From positions 22,345,808 through 22,409,807 of the forward strand of contig CM038214.1 of the NCBI GenBank assembly GCA_021442155.1: DNA of 64,000 nt. The letters run 5' to 3'. The DNA is from Cymbidium sinense (taxonomy: Eukaryota; Streptophyta; Magnoliopsida; Asparagales; Orchidaceae). The position numbers and the translations under genes were made by a program. Below are positions 35,646 through 47,946 of this stretch, piece after piece (positions within the stretch are counted from its first letter, which is position 1; every line of letters begins with the position of its first letter). The notes under the pieces are model-generated. The model searched no databases, was not told where the DNA came from, and was given only the letters and a program-made list of their open reading frames with translations.

Positions 35646-38600
35646 GTTATCCAAATTGACCAAACACCTTAAAGTTTAGGCAAATTTTGATTTATCAAAT
35701 AAAGTGAAATCAGATAAGTTGACACCTAAAGTAGCCAAGAAATCAGCATAAGCATTACCTTCATGAAGGATATAGGAAATTTTATAACTAACTTGAGTAA
35801 GAAGATTTTTAGTATGATTGAGAAGATAAAATAAATAAGCAATTATTATTCTATTAGAGTTTAGCATGTCAAGAAGCAAGAGTGCATCAACTTCAATCTA
35901 GATGTTGAAGAAACCTTTATTCAAACAAATTTCAATAGCTTTATTGACATTCATACGCTCAGCATAGATAACAAAACAGGCTTTAAGATGATAGGCAAAA
36001 GCATAGATGGCAGTACCTTTAGAATCCCTAAGAATACCACCATAACCATATTTATTGGAAGCAACAGAACCATCAACATTCACTTTCATCAAATTTTCTT
36101 TGGGTTTCATCCAATGGATAATCCTAGATCTCTTATAAGAGTCAACATTAGGCAAAATGATACCCAAGTTTTAGCCATAAATTTATAGCCTCTAAAATGA
36201 ATGTTACTAATAAGATTGGAATTAAACAAAGCATGAATTCTTTCTTTCATTCTAGCCAAGATCCTTTTATGGATCATAGGAATACCATGATATTTAGCAT
36301 CATTTCTATTCATCCAGATGAACCAGATAAGGGTAATAGCAACTAGAACTTTGATATGACCTTTAACAATTTTTTGCAAACAAACTTCAAGAAGCTGATA
36401 ATGGAAAGAGAGCCATGAAAGTTGTTGGTATTAAATAAATCATCATACCATAACCATAATTTAGAAGTAATAGCACCATTGAAAAAAACATGATTAACAT
36501 TTTCAATATGAAAGCAATAATAGCACTTTGAAGGAAAATAAAACCCTTTATTTTAGAGCAAAGAGTCCATAGGAATAAAGTTATTCGAAATCCTCCAAGC
36601 TAAAACTGAATAAGGAATGGGAATGATATTGCTCCAAAGTTTAATGAAAATGTTAGAGGAGTTTTGCTTAGCTCTAATAAAATTCCAAACCTCTTTATAA
36701 AAAAATCACCATGGTAAGAAAGCTTAAAGAAAATTTGGTCAGGTTTGTTAGAGAAGATAGGGATATTTTTAAAGTTATCTAAAAGAGAAATAGGAATATA
36801 ATTCTCAAGTTTGTTTTCATTCCAAGTGTTATTATGCAGAAAAAGTTAACTTTGATAGTTGTTGTAGAGTGGGTAGATAAAAGGGAGTCAATAGAGACAT
36901 TGCCAATCCAATTGTCTTGCCAAAAGAAAGATGAACCCAAATGAATATCGTAAGATATTAAGGGTTCAAAAACCTATTTAATGGAGAAAAGCCTTTTCCA
37001 AATGGGAGAGTCACCAAATTTATAAGCATAGATAAAAGGGTGTTTACCTTGGCAATATTTTTCTTCATAAAATTAGCACAGATGTTATCATTCTTTCTAA
37101 AATTCCACCAGAGCTTATGAGAGAAGGTAGTAATAACTTCACAAATCAGTTTGCAACTGAGACCACCTTCACCCAAGGGACCACAACATTTATGTTAGGA
37201 AGTCCAATGCATTATTTTAGTATAGTTACTAGATCCCCAAAAAAATTTATTAAGCAAGTGATCAATTTTGATAAGAGTAGCATTAGTGGGGATAATAGTT
37301 TGAATCAAATAAAGAGGCGTTGAATTGAGAGTGCTTTTAAGAATAGTGAGCCTACCACCAAAGGAAAGTAAATGAAATCTCCAAATAGAATTTTTTTCAA
37401 TTTTTTTGAATTAACTCATCAAAAAGATGGGTTCATTTTGGACCTTTAAAAAGAGGAGCACCCAAGTACTTAAGAGGAAGGTGTTGATGTTTAAAGTTAG
37501 TGATATGCATGATTTGATTATTTTTATTATTGGAGATGCTTGAAGAAGAAATAAAATAGCTTTTGTTATCATTTATAGATAGACCGCTTTCTCTACCAAA
37601 TTTATTTAAAAAATTGAGATTCTTGATATGATGAATAGCAGCATTACAAAAAATAATTAAATCATCTACAAAGCTTAAATGAGAAACAGGAAGACCACCA
37701 AGAATTCTATAATACATACTAGAATTGCTTAAGAATATATCATTGATATTCCTAGATAAGTACTAAACAATAATAATAAATAAGGTAAGAGATAGAGGAT
37801 CCCCTTATCTTAATCCATGGGAAGAAGGAAAGAAGCACAAGGCCTCCCCATTAAGGAAAAATAGAAAACCTGGCATTATTAATACAATTTTTAATAATTA
37901 TGATAAATTTATTAGAAAACCCAAATAAATTTAGAATATGTATAAGGAAATCCCAAGAGATATTGTCAAAAGCTTTGGTAATATCTAATTTGAATAGAAT
38001 TTTGCAGCCTCTAATCCTAGTGTCTAAATCATGAATTAATTAGCGAGCAAGTAGAATATTATCAGAAATAGATCTACCTCTAACAAAATTAGTTTAGTTT
38101 AGAGAGATAATTCTATGATGCAAAGGACTGAGCCTGTTGGTTAGAATTTTGGAAATCAACTTATTGAAGAAGGTGCAAAGACTAATAGCTCTAAAATCAC
38201 TCAAATAGTCCATATTATCTTTATTAAGTATGAGAATAATAGAAGTGCTAGAAAAATATCTAGGAATAGGATTACCATTAAAAAAAATCAACCATAGCCT
38301 CTACCAAATCATTTTTAATAATTAACCAGCATTTTTGAAAAATTTGGGTAGTGAAACCCTCCGAACTAGCAACAAAATCTATGTTCATGCTATTAAGAAC
38401 TATAAAATTTCCTCTGCATTAAGTACAATAGTAAGCAAATCATTGTCATTATTATTTATAATAGAAGGAATCAAGTGAAATTTAGAGATAGCTTCATTAA
38501 AGCAACTCTTATTAAGCATATTTCTAAAGTAATTAATGGTTGAATCCTTAATATCATTATTCTCCATAATCCATTGTCCATTGTCATCTTCAATTTTTTT

Positions 38601-39193
38601 AATATTATTTAAAGCTCTCTTTTTATTAACTAAAGCATGGAAATATCTAGTATTTTTATCACCATTCGCAATATATTTGCTAGTAGCTTTTCGGCACCAA
38701 TAAGCCTCTTCCAAATTTTAAAAATTAACAAGTTTATCTTTTGCCTCATTGAAGTCCTTAATCTTAGTAAGATCATACATAACAGAGACTTCAAGATTAC
38801 AAACCAATTTTTCCATTTCTTTGATATTAGCAAAAAGGTTTTCAAAATAATGCTTGTTCCACCAACCAAGATTTTGTTTTAATCTTTTAAGCTTAAAAAA
38901 AAATCTATTCATCCCCATACTTAACTTGTCATGATGTAAGGGAGGTTTCCAATTGTTAGCCATAACATTAAAGAAATCAATATGTTGAATCCACATGTTC
39001 TGAAATCTAAAATGAGAGAAATTTTTTATTCTATTAGAGTTATCTTTAATAGAAACCAAAAGAGGAACACGATCGAATAAGGTTCCGCTTAAATGATTGA
39101 CAAAAGTAATAGGCCATTGAGTAATCCACTGAGTATTAAAAAGAATCTGGTACAACCTTTGCCAACGTCTACAGTTTTGTCAAGTAAAATTTG
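35646..39193 (-). pseudogene. LINE C ORF2, reverse transcriptase and RNase H part
   Basis: RNase H (about 35676-36170) retains all four catalytic regions: VNVDGS, AERMNVNKAIE, IEVDALLLLD and HEGNAYADFLA; a stop lies between the second and third. Reverse transcriptase (about 37400-38290) shows SDFRAISLCTFF, and motif C reads LSFVDDLIIF at 37433-37717, with Val in place of the Ala of FADD. The linker is at 38400-38869 with KYIANGDKNTRYFHAL. The end of the endonuclease (38718-39155) precedes the Copia target site at 39189-39193. Overall it is more conserved than copy A in RNase H but is broken by frameshifts near 38700 and 36110 and by several stops. Confidence 0.87.
39189..39193. other. Copia target-site duplication, left copy
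   Basis: ATTTG immediately precedes the 5' LTR and is repeated right after the 3' LTR at 47947-47951. Integration duplicates 4-6 bp, and 5 bp is usual for Copia. The duplication lies inside the LINE C endonuclease sequence, so it shows a simple insertion with no later rearrangement of the element ends. Confidence 0.92.
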
Positions 39194-41265
39194 TGTTGGC
39201 TTAATTAGCCTAATGTTCAATTCGATTAATTTTGATGATAAAAAACAAATGCTTGGATATTCTAATGAATATTTTTATGTATTTTAGATATATCAATTGC
39301 TAATTACATATCCAATACATCTCAAAATATGTTTGAGGAAATTGCAAGAGTAGAAGAAAGAAAAGGATAATGTGAACCTCAAGATACAATATTTTGGGTT
39401 ATATGACTATTCATATGAGTTCATTGGCATGAATCAATTTGCTCAAACTTAAAAATATTATTTTAATGAGGTTAATTTATATAAATCTTTATTTAATTAA
39501 CATTCAATTATATGGTTCATACATTGCATTAAAATTGTCAAAGTAATAAATGATAAAAAACTATTAAGTATAATTATTTTATTTACTTAATATAATTAAG
39601 TATTTTAATAAAATTTGCTGGTTATAAGATAACTAACATATTTATGAATATATATAAATTATATCATAATTTTTTAATGTCACATGTCAAAATTAACAAA
39701 AATATATAAATTTTGTATTATAGCCAAAGTCATTTTCTAATCAAAGAATTCATATCGATTTCATCTCCAGCATTCCTTGGATTTTTCCTTTAATTTAAGA
39801 GGTTACATGACCCACTTTTAATTAAAATTGAATTTATTATGATTTTCTAAACATTAGCTAATTTTATAATGAATGCATGCTACATGCTTTGAATATATTA
39901 AGAGTCATATTTGATTACTTTTGACTTACCCATGTGAATAGCCAAATTTTTTTGCTAAATTTAATATTTATTTAACATAAATTATATTTTTATTGAATAT
40001 TAAATTATTAGATGATAGCATGAGGTTTGCATGATATATTTTTAAAATATGATCTTCTTGCCTATATTAGCCCTCATTCTCTTCATGAAAGCATTCCTCA
40101 TTCAAAATTCGAAATCCCTCCAGCAAATCTAAGAAAAAATCTTGGATTTTTCTTTCAAGTGTTCTCCAAATATTGCAAGATCAAATCCTTGGTTTGGAAG
40201 CTTCAACATCTTCAACTAAGCAAGCCTTCTCAAATTACTTGAGTTTGTTTTCTTGATTTTAATCCTCTTCAGTTGTTCATGCTATTTTCACCATCTATTT
40301 ATTCTTTAATTTATACTTTAGTGGATTAGTCTTTGGACATTATTTTTCACATCAAAGTTTCTCAATCATTTTTTTTGTGATAAACTCTTGTGATAGTTTG
40401 TAGGATCTATTTCAACTTGCTGAAAATTTTAACTTCCTACAAATTTATTTTGGTTTCTTGAAATATTTTTTCATTAGTCTTATTTTGAAAGATCATTTAT
40501 TCTTAGATCTACTTTAGAAGTATATTTTTAAGCATTTAAAAATAATTATTGTGCTGAAATTATTTTTATATTTACTAGATCTCTCTTTTTAATTAAAAGC
40601 TTATTAGCATACTTAGATCTATCATATACTCATTTTATTTAAGTACTTTATGATCATTAGCATTAATTGAAAGAATCTTTTGGAAAAAAATAAAATAAAT
40701 TATTCCTTGCTGAAATTTATTTTGAAATCATTTTAAACATCTTAGTAAGATCACTTTAAGATATTTATTTCAATATTAAGTGAGCATATTATCTTGGCAA
40801 AATTTTTACGTTGTAAGTGATCATTTATAAGTTGTGATATCATTGGATAGCTTGGTACATTTGTGAGAGATTTATTTTATCAAAATTTATTATTTTATAT
40901 TTTTTCTTTTTGTGCTATAAAATTTATTTTGGGGTTGTACTCGCCCCTTTCTAGGAGAGTACATATTATTGTAGGGGTTGTATTCGCCCCGTTATAGGAG
41001 AGTACTATTTGTAAACTATTTTTGCATTTAGTGGATTCCTAGCTAGGGGTGGCTAGGGGTGTGAGATTTTGGTTTAGAACCACGTAAAATTATTGCCTAT
41101 TGTCTCTCTTTATTTCTTGTTTGTTTTGTTGCATTAAGAATTGTATCCTGTCATTATAAAATCAAAGATTAATTTTCTACAAAAAAATTAAAATTTAAGA
41201 TTTATTTATTGAAAGTTTCAATATCACACAATTCACCCCCCTCTTGGGTGCTATAGTGACTCACA
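39194..41265 (+). repeat. Copia 5' LTR (2072 bp)
   Basis: It starts TGTTGGCTTAATTAGCC and ends GTGACTCACA just before the primer binding site. It is highly similar to the 3' LTR at 46193-47946 but longer because the 3' copy has lost about 312 bp (here 39829-40140). The interior is AT-rich and without genes; a 71-codon frame at 40027-40242 lies largely in the part missing from the other LTR and is not a gene. Promoter and polyadenylation signals should lie here, but I could not place them reliably. Confidence 0.93.
40931..41005 (+). repeat. Duplicated 32-bp GC-richer motif in the Copia LTR
   Basis: GGGGTTGTACTCGCCCC with TAGGAGAGTAC (40931-40962) is repeated at 40974-41005 with few differences and an 11-bp spacer. 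A decayed version of the pair occurs in the 3' LTR at about 47615-47680. It is the only clearly GC-richer spot in the LTR and lies about 260 bp before the LTR end. A role in transcript start or end is possible but only inferred. Confidence 0.8.
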
Positions 41266-41267
41266 AT

Positions 41268-41279
41268 TGGTATCAGAGC
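41268..41279 (+). other. Copia primer binding site for initiator tRNA-Met
   Basis: TGGTATCAGAGC, two bases after the 5' LTR end, is the standard complement to the 3' end of plant initiator methionine tRNA. It primes minus-strand synthesis. It is intact. Confidence 0.93.
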
Positions 41280-41325
41280 CTAGGCTCTTTTATTGGCTTA
41301 ACATCCAAGAGTAGATCTTTTCACT

Positions 41326-42900
41326 ATGGCATAAGGTTTCCCAAAGGGTTCACTACTAGAGGACAATCCACTCATAGACCTCCACTTTTAGATAGTGTAC
41401 CATTTGACTATTGGAAAAATAGAATTAGTACATTTTTAAGAGGTCAAGATGCACGCACGTGGTATATGTTGACACATCAATATCATACACCCACGGTAGA
41501 AGTAAATGGCATTAAAGTAGAAAAACCTTTTGAGGAATGGTCTGCAACTGAAAGAGAACTTGATGAATTAAATGCTAGGGCTTGTAATACTTTACATTGT
41601 GCTTTATTACCTAATGATTACATGAAAATTTCTATGTTAAGTACAACAAAAGAAATATGGGATAAACTCATTATAACTTATGAAGGAACTAGTGAAGTTA
41701 AAGATGCTCACATAAATAGACTTGTTCATGAATAGAAGTTATTTCATATGTCTCCCGAATCTATTTAGATATGTATACTAGATTCATGAAAATAATTAAC
41801 ACATTGCATTCTCTTGGAAAAAAATATAGGAATCAAGACTTAGTCTATAAGATTCTTAGATATCTTCCAAAGAATAGGAAGCTAAAGCTATTAGTGAAGC
41901 TAAGGATCTTCTTATCCACTTGATCGACTTTTGGGTTCTTTGATAGCACATGAGCAGTTATTGCTCAAAGGGATAAGATGGATAACTCAACAAAAAGGGA
42001 GAAGGACAAAGGAAAAGCCATTGCATTACAAGTTGATGATAGTGATGAACATAACACCTTAAGCTCGGATGGTGATAGTGATGAGGTGGTCATGCTATCC
42101 AAAAGGCTTAGGAACTTGCAAAGGAAGAAGAATCAAAGGTATAAAAATTCTAAAAACTATAAATTTCAAATTAAAAATTTCCTACAAGTGAGGGATCATT
42201 TGACCATTGTAAAAGCACGGACACATAAGAGGTGATTGTCCGAACTTGTTGAATTCAAAGAGAAAGAGATTTATGTGAAAAGAAGAAAAAATATGAAGGA
42301 GAAAAAGTACCATAAGAAGAAGAAGGCGGCTTTATGGGCCAATCAATTCAAATGAATCAAGTACTTGCTCATCGATGAAGAGGTCAACATATGTCTTATG
42401 GCAAATGAAGAATCGACTTAGATTCTCAAGAGGTATGTAATGATATATCTTATGATGAATTAGATGATGCTTTTAATGATTTAGTATTGAATATAAAAAT
42501 TAAAAAGAAAATACAAAACTTTAGAAAAGAACATAAAAATTTAGATATGCATTTTTGTGATTTGAAAATGAATGTGATAATTTAAAAGTAAAAATACTTT
42601 ATTAAATTGTTCCTTACTTGTATGTAAACTTGAAAGAGAGAATATCTTGTTAAAAGCAAGATTAGAATTATGTTTGAAATCACAAGTTCATTATAATACT
42701 TCATCGAAAAACATTTAATAAAATTATTTGCATCATACACATCCCACTCATATACCTTATAATTATCGTCTAAGTCATATGCAAACACTAATGTTTGGTG
42801 CAACTATTGTGATAGAAAAGGGCATATTTCATTTGATTGCTGCACGTAAATTACAAAACACTAAGCAATCATCTTATGTATGGGTACCAAAAGGTACAAC
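41326..42900 (+). pseudogene. Copia Gag remnant with UBN2-like domain and two zinc knuckles
   Basis: The likely start ATG at 41326 is followed at once by a stop (ATGGCATAA); shifting frame gives FPKGFTTRG and then a UBN2-type Gag domain, with PPLLDSVPFDYWKNRI near 41380 and EEWSATERELDELNARA near 41535. The domain ends at a stop at 41735. Another piece (41978-42235) is Lys- and Asp/Ser-rich. A first zinc knuckle survives partly near 42205-42235 (KHGHIRGDC, after a 1-bp loss). A second complete knuckle, CNYCDRKGHISFDC, lies at 42799-42840 in a different frame. Gag forms the capsid and binds element RNA. The spacer between the knuckles is charged and Asn/Lys-rich. Confidence 0.85.
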
Positions 42901-42959
42901 ACTACACAAACCATGATAGATATCTTTCTTCAAATGTAGAATGTGGACCCAAACATGTT

Positions 42960-43470
42960 TGGGTTCCAAAAGTTAACATGTGAGTTTCTTTTGTAGGAAT
43001 GCCTTCAAAGAAAAATCAAAGAAGGCATGTGGTACTTTGAGTGGATGTTCAAGACATATGGCGGAGATAAAGATAAATTCATAACTTTAGAATCAAGTGA
43101 TGGAGGATTTGTTACATATGGAATGCAAGGGAAAGATCATTGGCATTGGTTCTATTTGTAAGAATTCTATCACTTTAGATAAATTTTTCTAGTAGAAGGA
43201 TTAAAACATAATTTAATTTCTATTAGTCAATTATGTGATAAAGGTTTGAATGTAGTATTCCATGCATCATATTGCATTATAAAAATAATGAAAATGTTTT
43301 GTTAGTAGGACAAAGATATAAAAATATTTATGTCATTGATTTAGATAGCTTTCATGATGTGAATTTGAATTTACTTTGTTTTAAAAGCACTCATGATGAT
43401 ATATGGTTATGGCATAGGAGACTATGCATATTAACATGCACACACTTAATAAAATTATCAAACTTGATTT
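42960..43470 (+). pseudogene. Copia protease and pre-integrase remnant
   Basis: The stretch after VWVPKV (about 42955) leads into the aspartic protease. The active-site region near 43028-43060 has lost about 2 bp exactly where the catalytic DSG codons should stand, so the frame breaks at the active site. Further on, CDKGFNVVF-like and NENVLLVGQRYKNIYVIDLD (43290-43345) mark the end of the protease and the GAG-pre-integrase domain. WLWHRRL (about 43400) supplies the first zinc-binding His of the integrase N-terminal domain. Confidence 0.78.
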
Positions 43471-44200
43471 AGTAGTTGGATTGCCTAAATTAAATTTTCA
43501 TTCAAACTATGTTTGTGATGCATGTATTCATGGTAAGCATTCTAGAAGCTCATTTAAAAGTAAAAATATTGTTTCTACTTCTAGACCTCTAGAATTATTG
43601 CACATGGACTTATTTGGTCCTATTAGCACCACTAGCTTAGGTGGAAAAAATTATGGTTTTGTGATTGTTGATGATTTCTCTAGATATACTTGGGTTTATT
43701 TGTAACTTACAAGGATGATGTTTTGGTGAGTTTAGAAAGTTTTCTAAATATATTCAAAGAGAACAAGGCCTTTTGATTAATAGGGTTCAAAGCGATCATG
43801 GTGGCAAATTTGAAAATAAATTATTTGAGGATTATTGTGATGAACATGGGATTAGACATAATTTTTAGAACTCCCCAACAAAATGGAGTAGTAGAGAGAA
43901 AAAATAGAATCTTAATTGAATTAAGTAGATCTATGCTTGATGAGTATAAATTGCCAAAATATTTTTTGGGCGGCGATAAATCTTGCATGTTATGTGATGA
44001 ATAGGATCTATTTTAGACCAATTTTAAAGAAGACACCCTATGAATTGTTTTTTGGAAAGAAGCCTAAGATTGAACACTTTCATGTATTTGGATGTAAATG
44101 CTTTATTTTGAATAATGGAAAATATCATTTAGGTAAGTTTGATTGCAAATCAAATGATGGTATTTTCTTAGGATACTCTCTTTCTAGTAGAGCTTATAGA
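43424..44200 (+). pseudogene. Copia integrase remnant
   Basis: The HHCC zinc region ends with CDACIHGKHSRSSF (about 43507-43555). The core shows the first catalytic Asp in LLHMDLFGP (43601-43620), then VDDFSRYTWVYL. A frameshift near 43705 ends this piece. The second Asp lies in QSDHGGKFEN (about 43787-43815) and the Glu in GVVERKNRI (about 43885-43910), so all three DDE residues can be read, though not in a single frame. A frameshift near 43960 moves the C-terminal part into the long frame 43937-44956, where KTPYELFFGKKPKIEHF and the conserved FGCKCF segment appear. Integrase inserts the cDNA; the breaks make it non-functional. Confidence 0.88.
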
Positions 44201-44459
44201 GTTTACAATAAAAAAAAAATGATTGTAGAAGAATCAATACATGTTATTTTTGATGAAAATTTGATTGATCCTATTAGAAATGAAGTGATTGATGAAGAGA
44301 TTGATAACTTTAAGAAAATATCTTTAGAAGATAATATGGATGATTCATTGCCTAAAGAATGGAAATATAATAAAAATCATCCAAAGGAACTAATTATAGG
44401 AGATCCTTCAAAAGGAGTTATGACTAGAAGACATAGTAGAGAAGTTGTAGATCATTCAA

Positions 44460-45340
44460 CATTCTTATCTGAGGTTGAACCTAAAAATTTAGAAGAAGCA
44501 TTAAATGATAATTTTTGGATTATTGCTATGGAAGAGGAGTTGAATCAATTTGTAAGAAATGATGTTTGGGAATTAGTCCCAAGACCCCAAGATCAAAATG
44601 TCATTGGAACAAAATGGATCTTTAGGAATAAGCTAGATGATTCAGGTTGTATTGTTAGAAATAAAGCTAGGTTAGTTGCACAAGGGTACACACAAGTTGA
44701 AGGTATAGATTTTGATGAATCGTTTGCACCCATAGCAAGACTAGAAGCTATCAGGTTACTCCTTGCTTATGCTTATTTTAGAAATTTTAAACTTTTTCAA
44801 ATGGATGTCAAAAGTGCATTTTTGAATGGATTTATTGACCAAAATTTATTTGTAGAGCAACCACCTGGATTTGAGAGCCTTGATTGTCCAAATCATGTGT
44901 ATAAATTAAAGAAAGCCTTATATGGTTTAAAAGCAGGCTCCTCGTGCTTGGTATGATAGGTTAAGTAACTTTTGATAGATCATGGATTTAGAAAGGGTAG
45001 AGTAGATACCACCTTATTCCTTAAGAGCATAGATGATGATTTGATTGTGGTACAAGTGTATGTAGATGATATATTATTTGGAAGTACAAATGAATCTTTA
45101 TGCCATGAGTTCTCATCTTTGATGTCTAAGAGTTTGAAATGAGTATGATGGGAGAACTTAATTTTTTCTTAGGTCTTCAAGTGAAGCAACAAGAAAATGG
45201 CACATTCATCATCAAACCAAGTAAATGAATTGCTTGAGAGGTTTGACATGAAAAGATTTAAATCTAGTAAAACTCTATGAGCCCATCTACAAAATTGGAT
45301 TTAGATGAATTAGGAAAATCTATTGATCAAAAACTTTATA
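44460..45340 (+). pseudogene. Copia reverse transcriptase remnant
   Basis: The 339-codon frame at 43937-44956 is the longest in the window and covers the first half: NDVWELVPRP, IGTKWIFRNKLD, KARLVAQGYTQVEGIDF, QMDVKSAFLNG (motif A region) and LKKALYGLK. A frameshift at about 44938 follows directly. The catalytic YVDDILFGS motif is intact but in another frame at 45058-45084. Additional frameshifts near 45140-45300 damage the connection region. Copying of element RNA into DNA would need a continuous protein, which this sequence cannot encode. Confidence 0.9.
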
Positions 45341-45469
45341 GGGTATGATAGGTTCACTTTTTATACCTTCTTTAGTAGGCACGATATTATCTATTTGTTT
45401 GTGTGCTTGTTTTCAGCCCCAAAAAGAATCTCATTTAATAGTAGTCAAGTATCTTTTGGTATTTGATAG

Positions 45470-45961
45470 GCACTACTAGGTTAGGTTTATGGTATCCTAA
45501 AATTCTTTATCATGTGATTTGGTTGCTTATTCGATGCTGATTTTGCGGATGCAAAGTAGATAGAAAAAAGCACATCGGCACATGTCATTTTTTAGGATCA
45601 TCACTTGTGTCTTGGTCATCTAGGAAACAAAATGTAGCTTTATCCACCAGGCGAGTACATTCGGTAGTTATTGCTGGTCCTTTGGTTAAAGCAACAATTA
45701 AAAGATTTTGGTATTAAGCAAGATCACATTCTAGTTCAATGTGACAATACTACTATTAGTTTGACTAAAATCTATCCAAGACTCACCAAGCATATAGAAA
45801 TTAGACATCATTTGATTAGGGATCATGTTTTGAAAGGTGATGTTAATATTAATTTTCTTAGCACCGATTTACAAATTGCAGATATTTTTACAAAACCCTT
45901 ACCAGAAGAACATTTTTGTACTTTAAGATGCATGCTTGGAATGTTAGATACTAATATTTAA
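45470..45961 (+). pseudogene. Copia RNase H remnant
   Basis: The first half (about 45530-45670) is heavily frameshifted. The segment that normally carries the Ala-Glu-Ala-Glu-Tyr active-site helix is altered: the bases around 45640-45670 no longer encode it. The second half, 45671-45961, is open for 96 codons: VQCDNTTISLTK keeps the catalytic Asp, then HIEIRHHLIRDHV and DIFTKPLPEEHF, the standard end of a Copia polyprotein. The stop at 45959-45961 looks native. Confidence 0.88.
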
Positions 45962-45998
45962 AATTGTATGTAGTTTGTTCTCACTTTTTGATGTTGTC

Positions 45999-46192
45999 AA
46001 AAGGGGGAGAAGAGTAAAATGTTGGTTAGTATTAAATTTATTTCATGCATACATTTAGGGGGAGCAACATTATTCATCTCTTATGCATAAATTTTTTTAA
46101 GAGGATTTTTTTCAAAACTATGAAAGGTCAATTTGCACCTTCATCAAAATCAATACCCAACATTAGTTTGTCATCATCAAAAAGGGGGAGAT
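45999..46192 (+). other. Multiple polypurine tracts before the Copia 3' LTR
   Basis: AAAAGGGGGAGAAGAG at 45999-46014, AGGGGGAGCAACA at 46057-46069 and AAAAAGGGGGAGAT at 46179-46192, the last abutting the 3' LTR. The final one should be the primer for plus-strand synthesis. The first and last share flanking sequence ending TCAAAA. Repeated polypurine tracts of this form are a known Sirevirus trait. Confidence 0.88.
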
Positions 46193-47946
46193 TGTTGGCT
46201 TAATTAGCCTAATGTTCAATTCAATTAATTTTGATAATAATAAACAAATGCTTGGATATTCTAATGAATGTTTTTATGTATTTTAGATATATCAATTGCT
46301 AATTACATATCCAATACATCTCAAAATATGTTTGAGGAAATTGCAAGAGTAGAAGAATGAAAAGGATAATGTGAACCTCAAGATACAATATTTTGGGTTA
46401 TATGACTATTCATATGAGTTCATTGGCATGAATCAATTTGCTAAAACTTAAAATATTATTTTAATGAGGTTAATTTATATAAATCTTTATTTAATTAACA
46501 TTCAATTATATGGTTCATATAGCATTTAAATTGCCAGAGTAATAAATGATAAAAACTATTAAGTATAATTATTTTATTTACTTAATATAATTAAGTATTT
46601 TAATAAAATTTGCTGGTTATAAGATAACTAACATATTTATGATTATATTTAAATTATATCATAATTTTTTAATGTCACATGTCAAAATTAACAAAAAATA
46701 TATAAAATTTTGTATTTTAACCAAAGTCATTTTCTAATCAAAGAATTCATATCTGATTTCATCTCCAATGGATTCCTTGGATTTGTTCCTTTAATTTAAG
46801 AGGTTACATGACTCACTTTTTATTAAAATCTTGGATTTTTCTTCCAAGTGTTCTCCAAATATTGCAAGATCAAATCCTTGGTTTGGAAGCTTCAACATCT
46901 TCAACTAAGCAAGCCTTCTCAAATTACTTGAGTTTGTTTTCTTGATTTTAATCCTCTTTAGTTGTTCATACTATTTTCACCATCTATTTATTCTTTCCAA
47001 TTTATACTTTTTGGTGGATTAGTCTTTGGACATTATTTTTCACATCAAAGTTTCTCAATCATTTTTTTATGATAAACTCTTGTGATAGTTTGTAGGATCT
47101 ATTTCAACTTGCTGAAAATTTTAACTTCCTACAAATTTATTTTGGTTTCTTGAAATATTTCTTCATTAGTCTTATTTTGTTAGATCATTTATTCTTAGAT
47201 CTACTTTAGAAGTATATTTTTAACCATTTAAAAATAATTATTGTGCTGAAATTATTTTTATATTTACTAGATCTCTCTTTTTAATTAAAAGCTTACTAGC
47301 ATACTTAGATCTATCATATACTCATTTTATTTAAGTACTTTGTGATCATTATCATTAGAAAGAATCTTTTGGAAAAATAAAATAAATTATTCCTTGCTGA
47401 AATTTATTTTGAAATCATTTTAAACATCTTAGTAAGATCACTTTAAGATATTTATTTCAATATTAAGTGAGCATATTATCTTGCCAAAAAATTTTAAGTT
47501 GTAAGTGATCATTTATAAGTTGTGATATCATTGGATTGCTTGGTATATTTGTGAGATTTATTTTATCAAAATTTATTATTTTGTATTTTTTTCTTTGTCT
47601 GTAAAATTTATTTTGGGGTTGTACTGCCCTTTCTGAGTACATATTGTAGAGGTTGTACTCACCCGTTATAGGAGAGTACTATTTGTAAGCTATTTTGCAT
47701 TTAGTGGATTCTAGCAGGGGTGGCTAGGCATGGACGATTTTTGGGGTTTATAACCATAAAAAATTGTGTGCCTATTGTCTCTCTTTATTTTACTGCCATT
47801 TTATTTTTGTTGCATTAAGAATTGTATCCTATCATTATAAAATCAAAAACTAATTTTCGACAAAAAAATTAAAATTTAAGATTTATGTATTGAAAGTTTT
47901 AATATCACCCAATTCAGCCCCCTCTTGGGTGCTATAGTGACTCACA
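46193..47946 (+). repeat. Copia 3' LTR (1754 bp, internally deleted)
   Basis: It starts TGTTGGCTTAATTAGCC right after the last polypurine tract and ends CTCACA before the ATTTG duplication. Compared with the 5' LTR it lacks the stretch equivalent to 39829-40140 (about 312 bp). The deletion has AAAAT at both ends, which fits a microhomology-mediated loss. Other differences are scattered substitutions and short indels, so the two LTRs have diverged moderately since insertion. Confidence 0.93.

Larger units (their letters stand above)
39194..47946 (+). mobile_element. Copia LTR retrotransposon, Sirevirus-like, inactive
   Basis: An 8753-bp element bounded by LTRs that start TGTTGGC and end CTCACA, with a 5-bp target duplication ATTTG on both sides. 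Domain order is Gag, protease, integrase, reverse transcriptase, RNase H, which defines Ty1/Copia. Three traits fit the Sirevirus lineage: LTRs near 2 kb, a Gag with two CCHC knuckles separated by a long spacer, and several AAAAGGGGGAG polypurine tracts before the 3' LTR. There is no envelope-like ORF between RNase H and the 3' LTR (only about 230 bp). Every coding domain is broken by at least one frameshift or stop. The lineage call is inference; the Copia call is firm. Confidence 0.93.

Noticed and set aside
40027..40242. 71-codon frame inside the Copia 5' LTR
   Set aside because: Most of it falls in a segment missing from the 3' LTR, and it has no recognisable domain.
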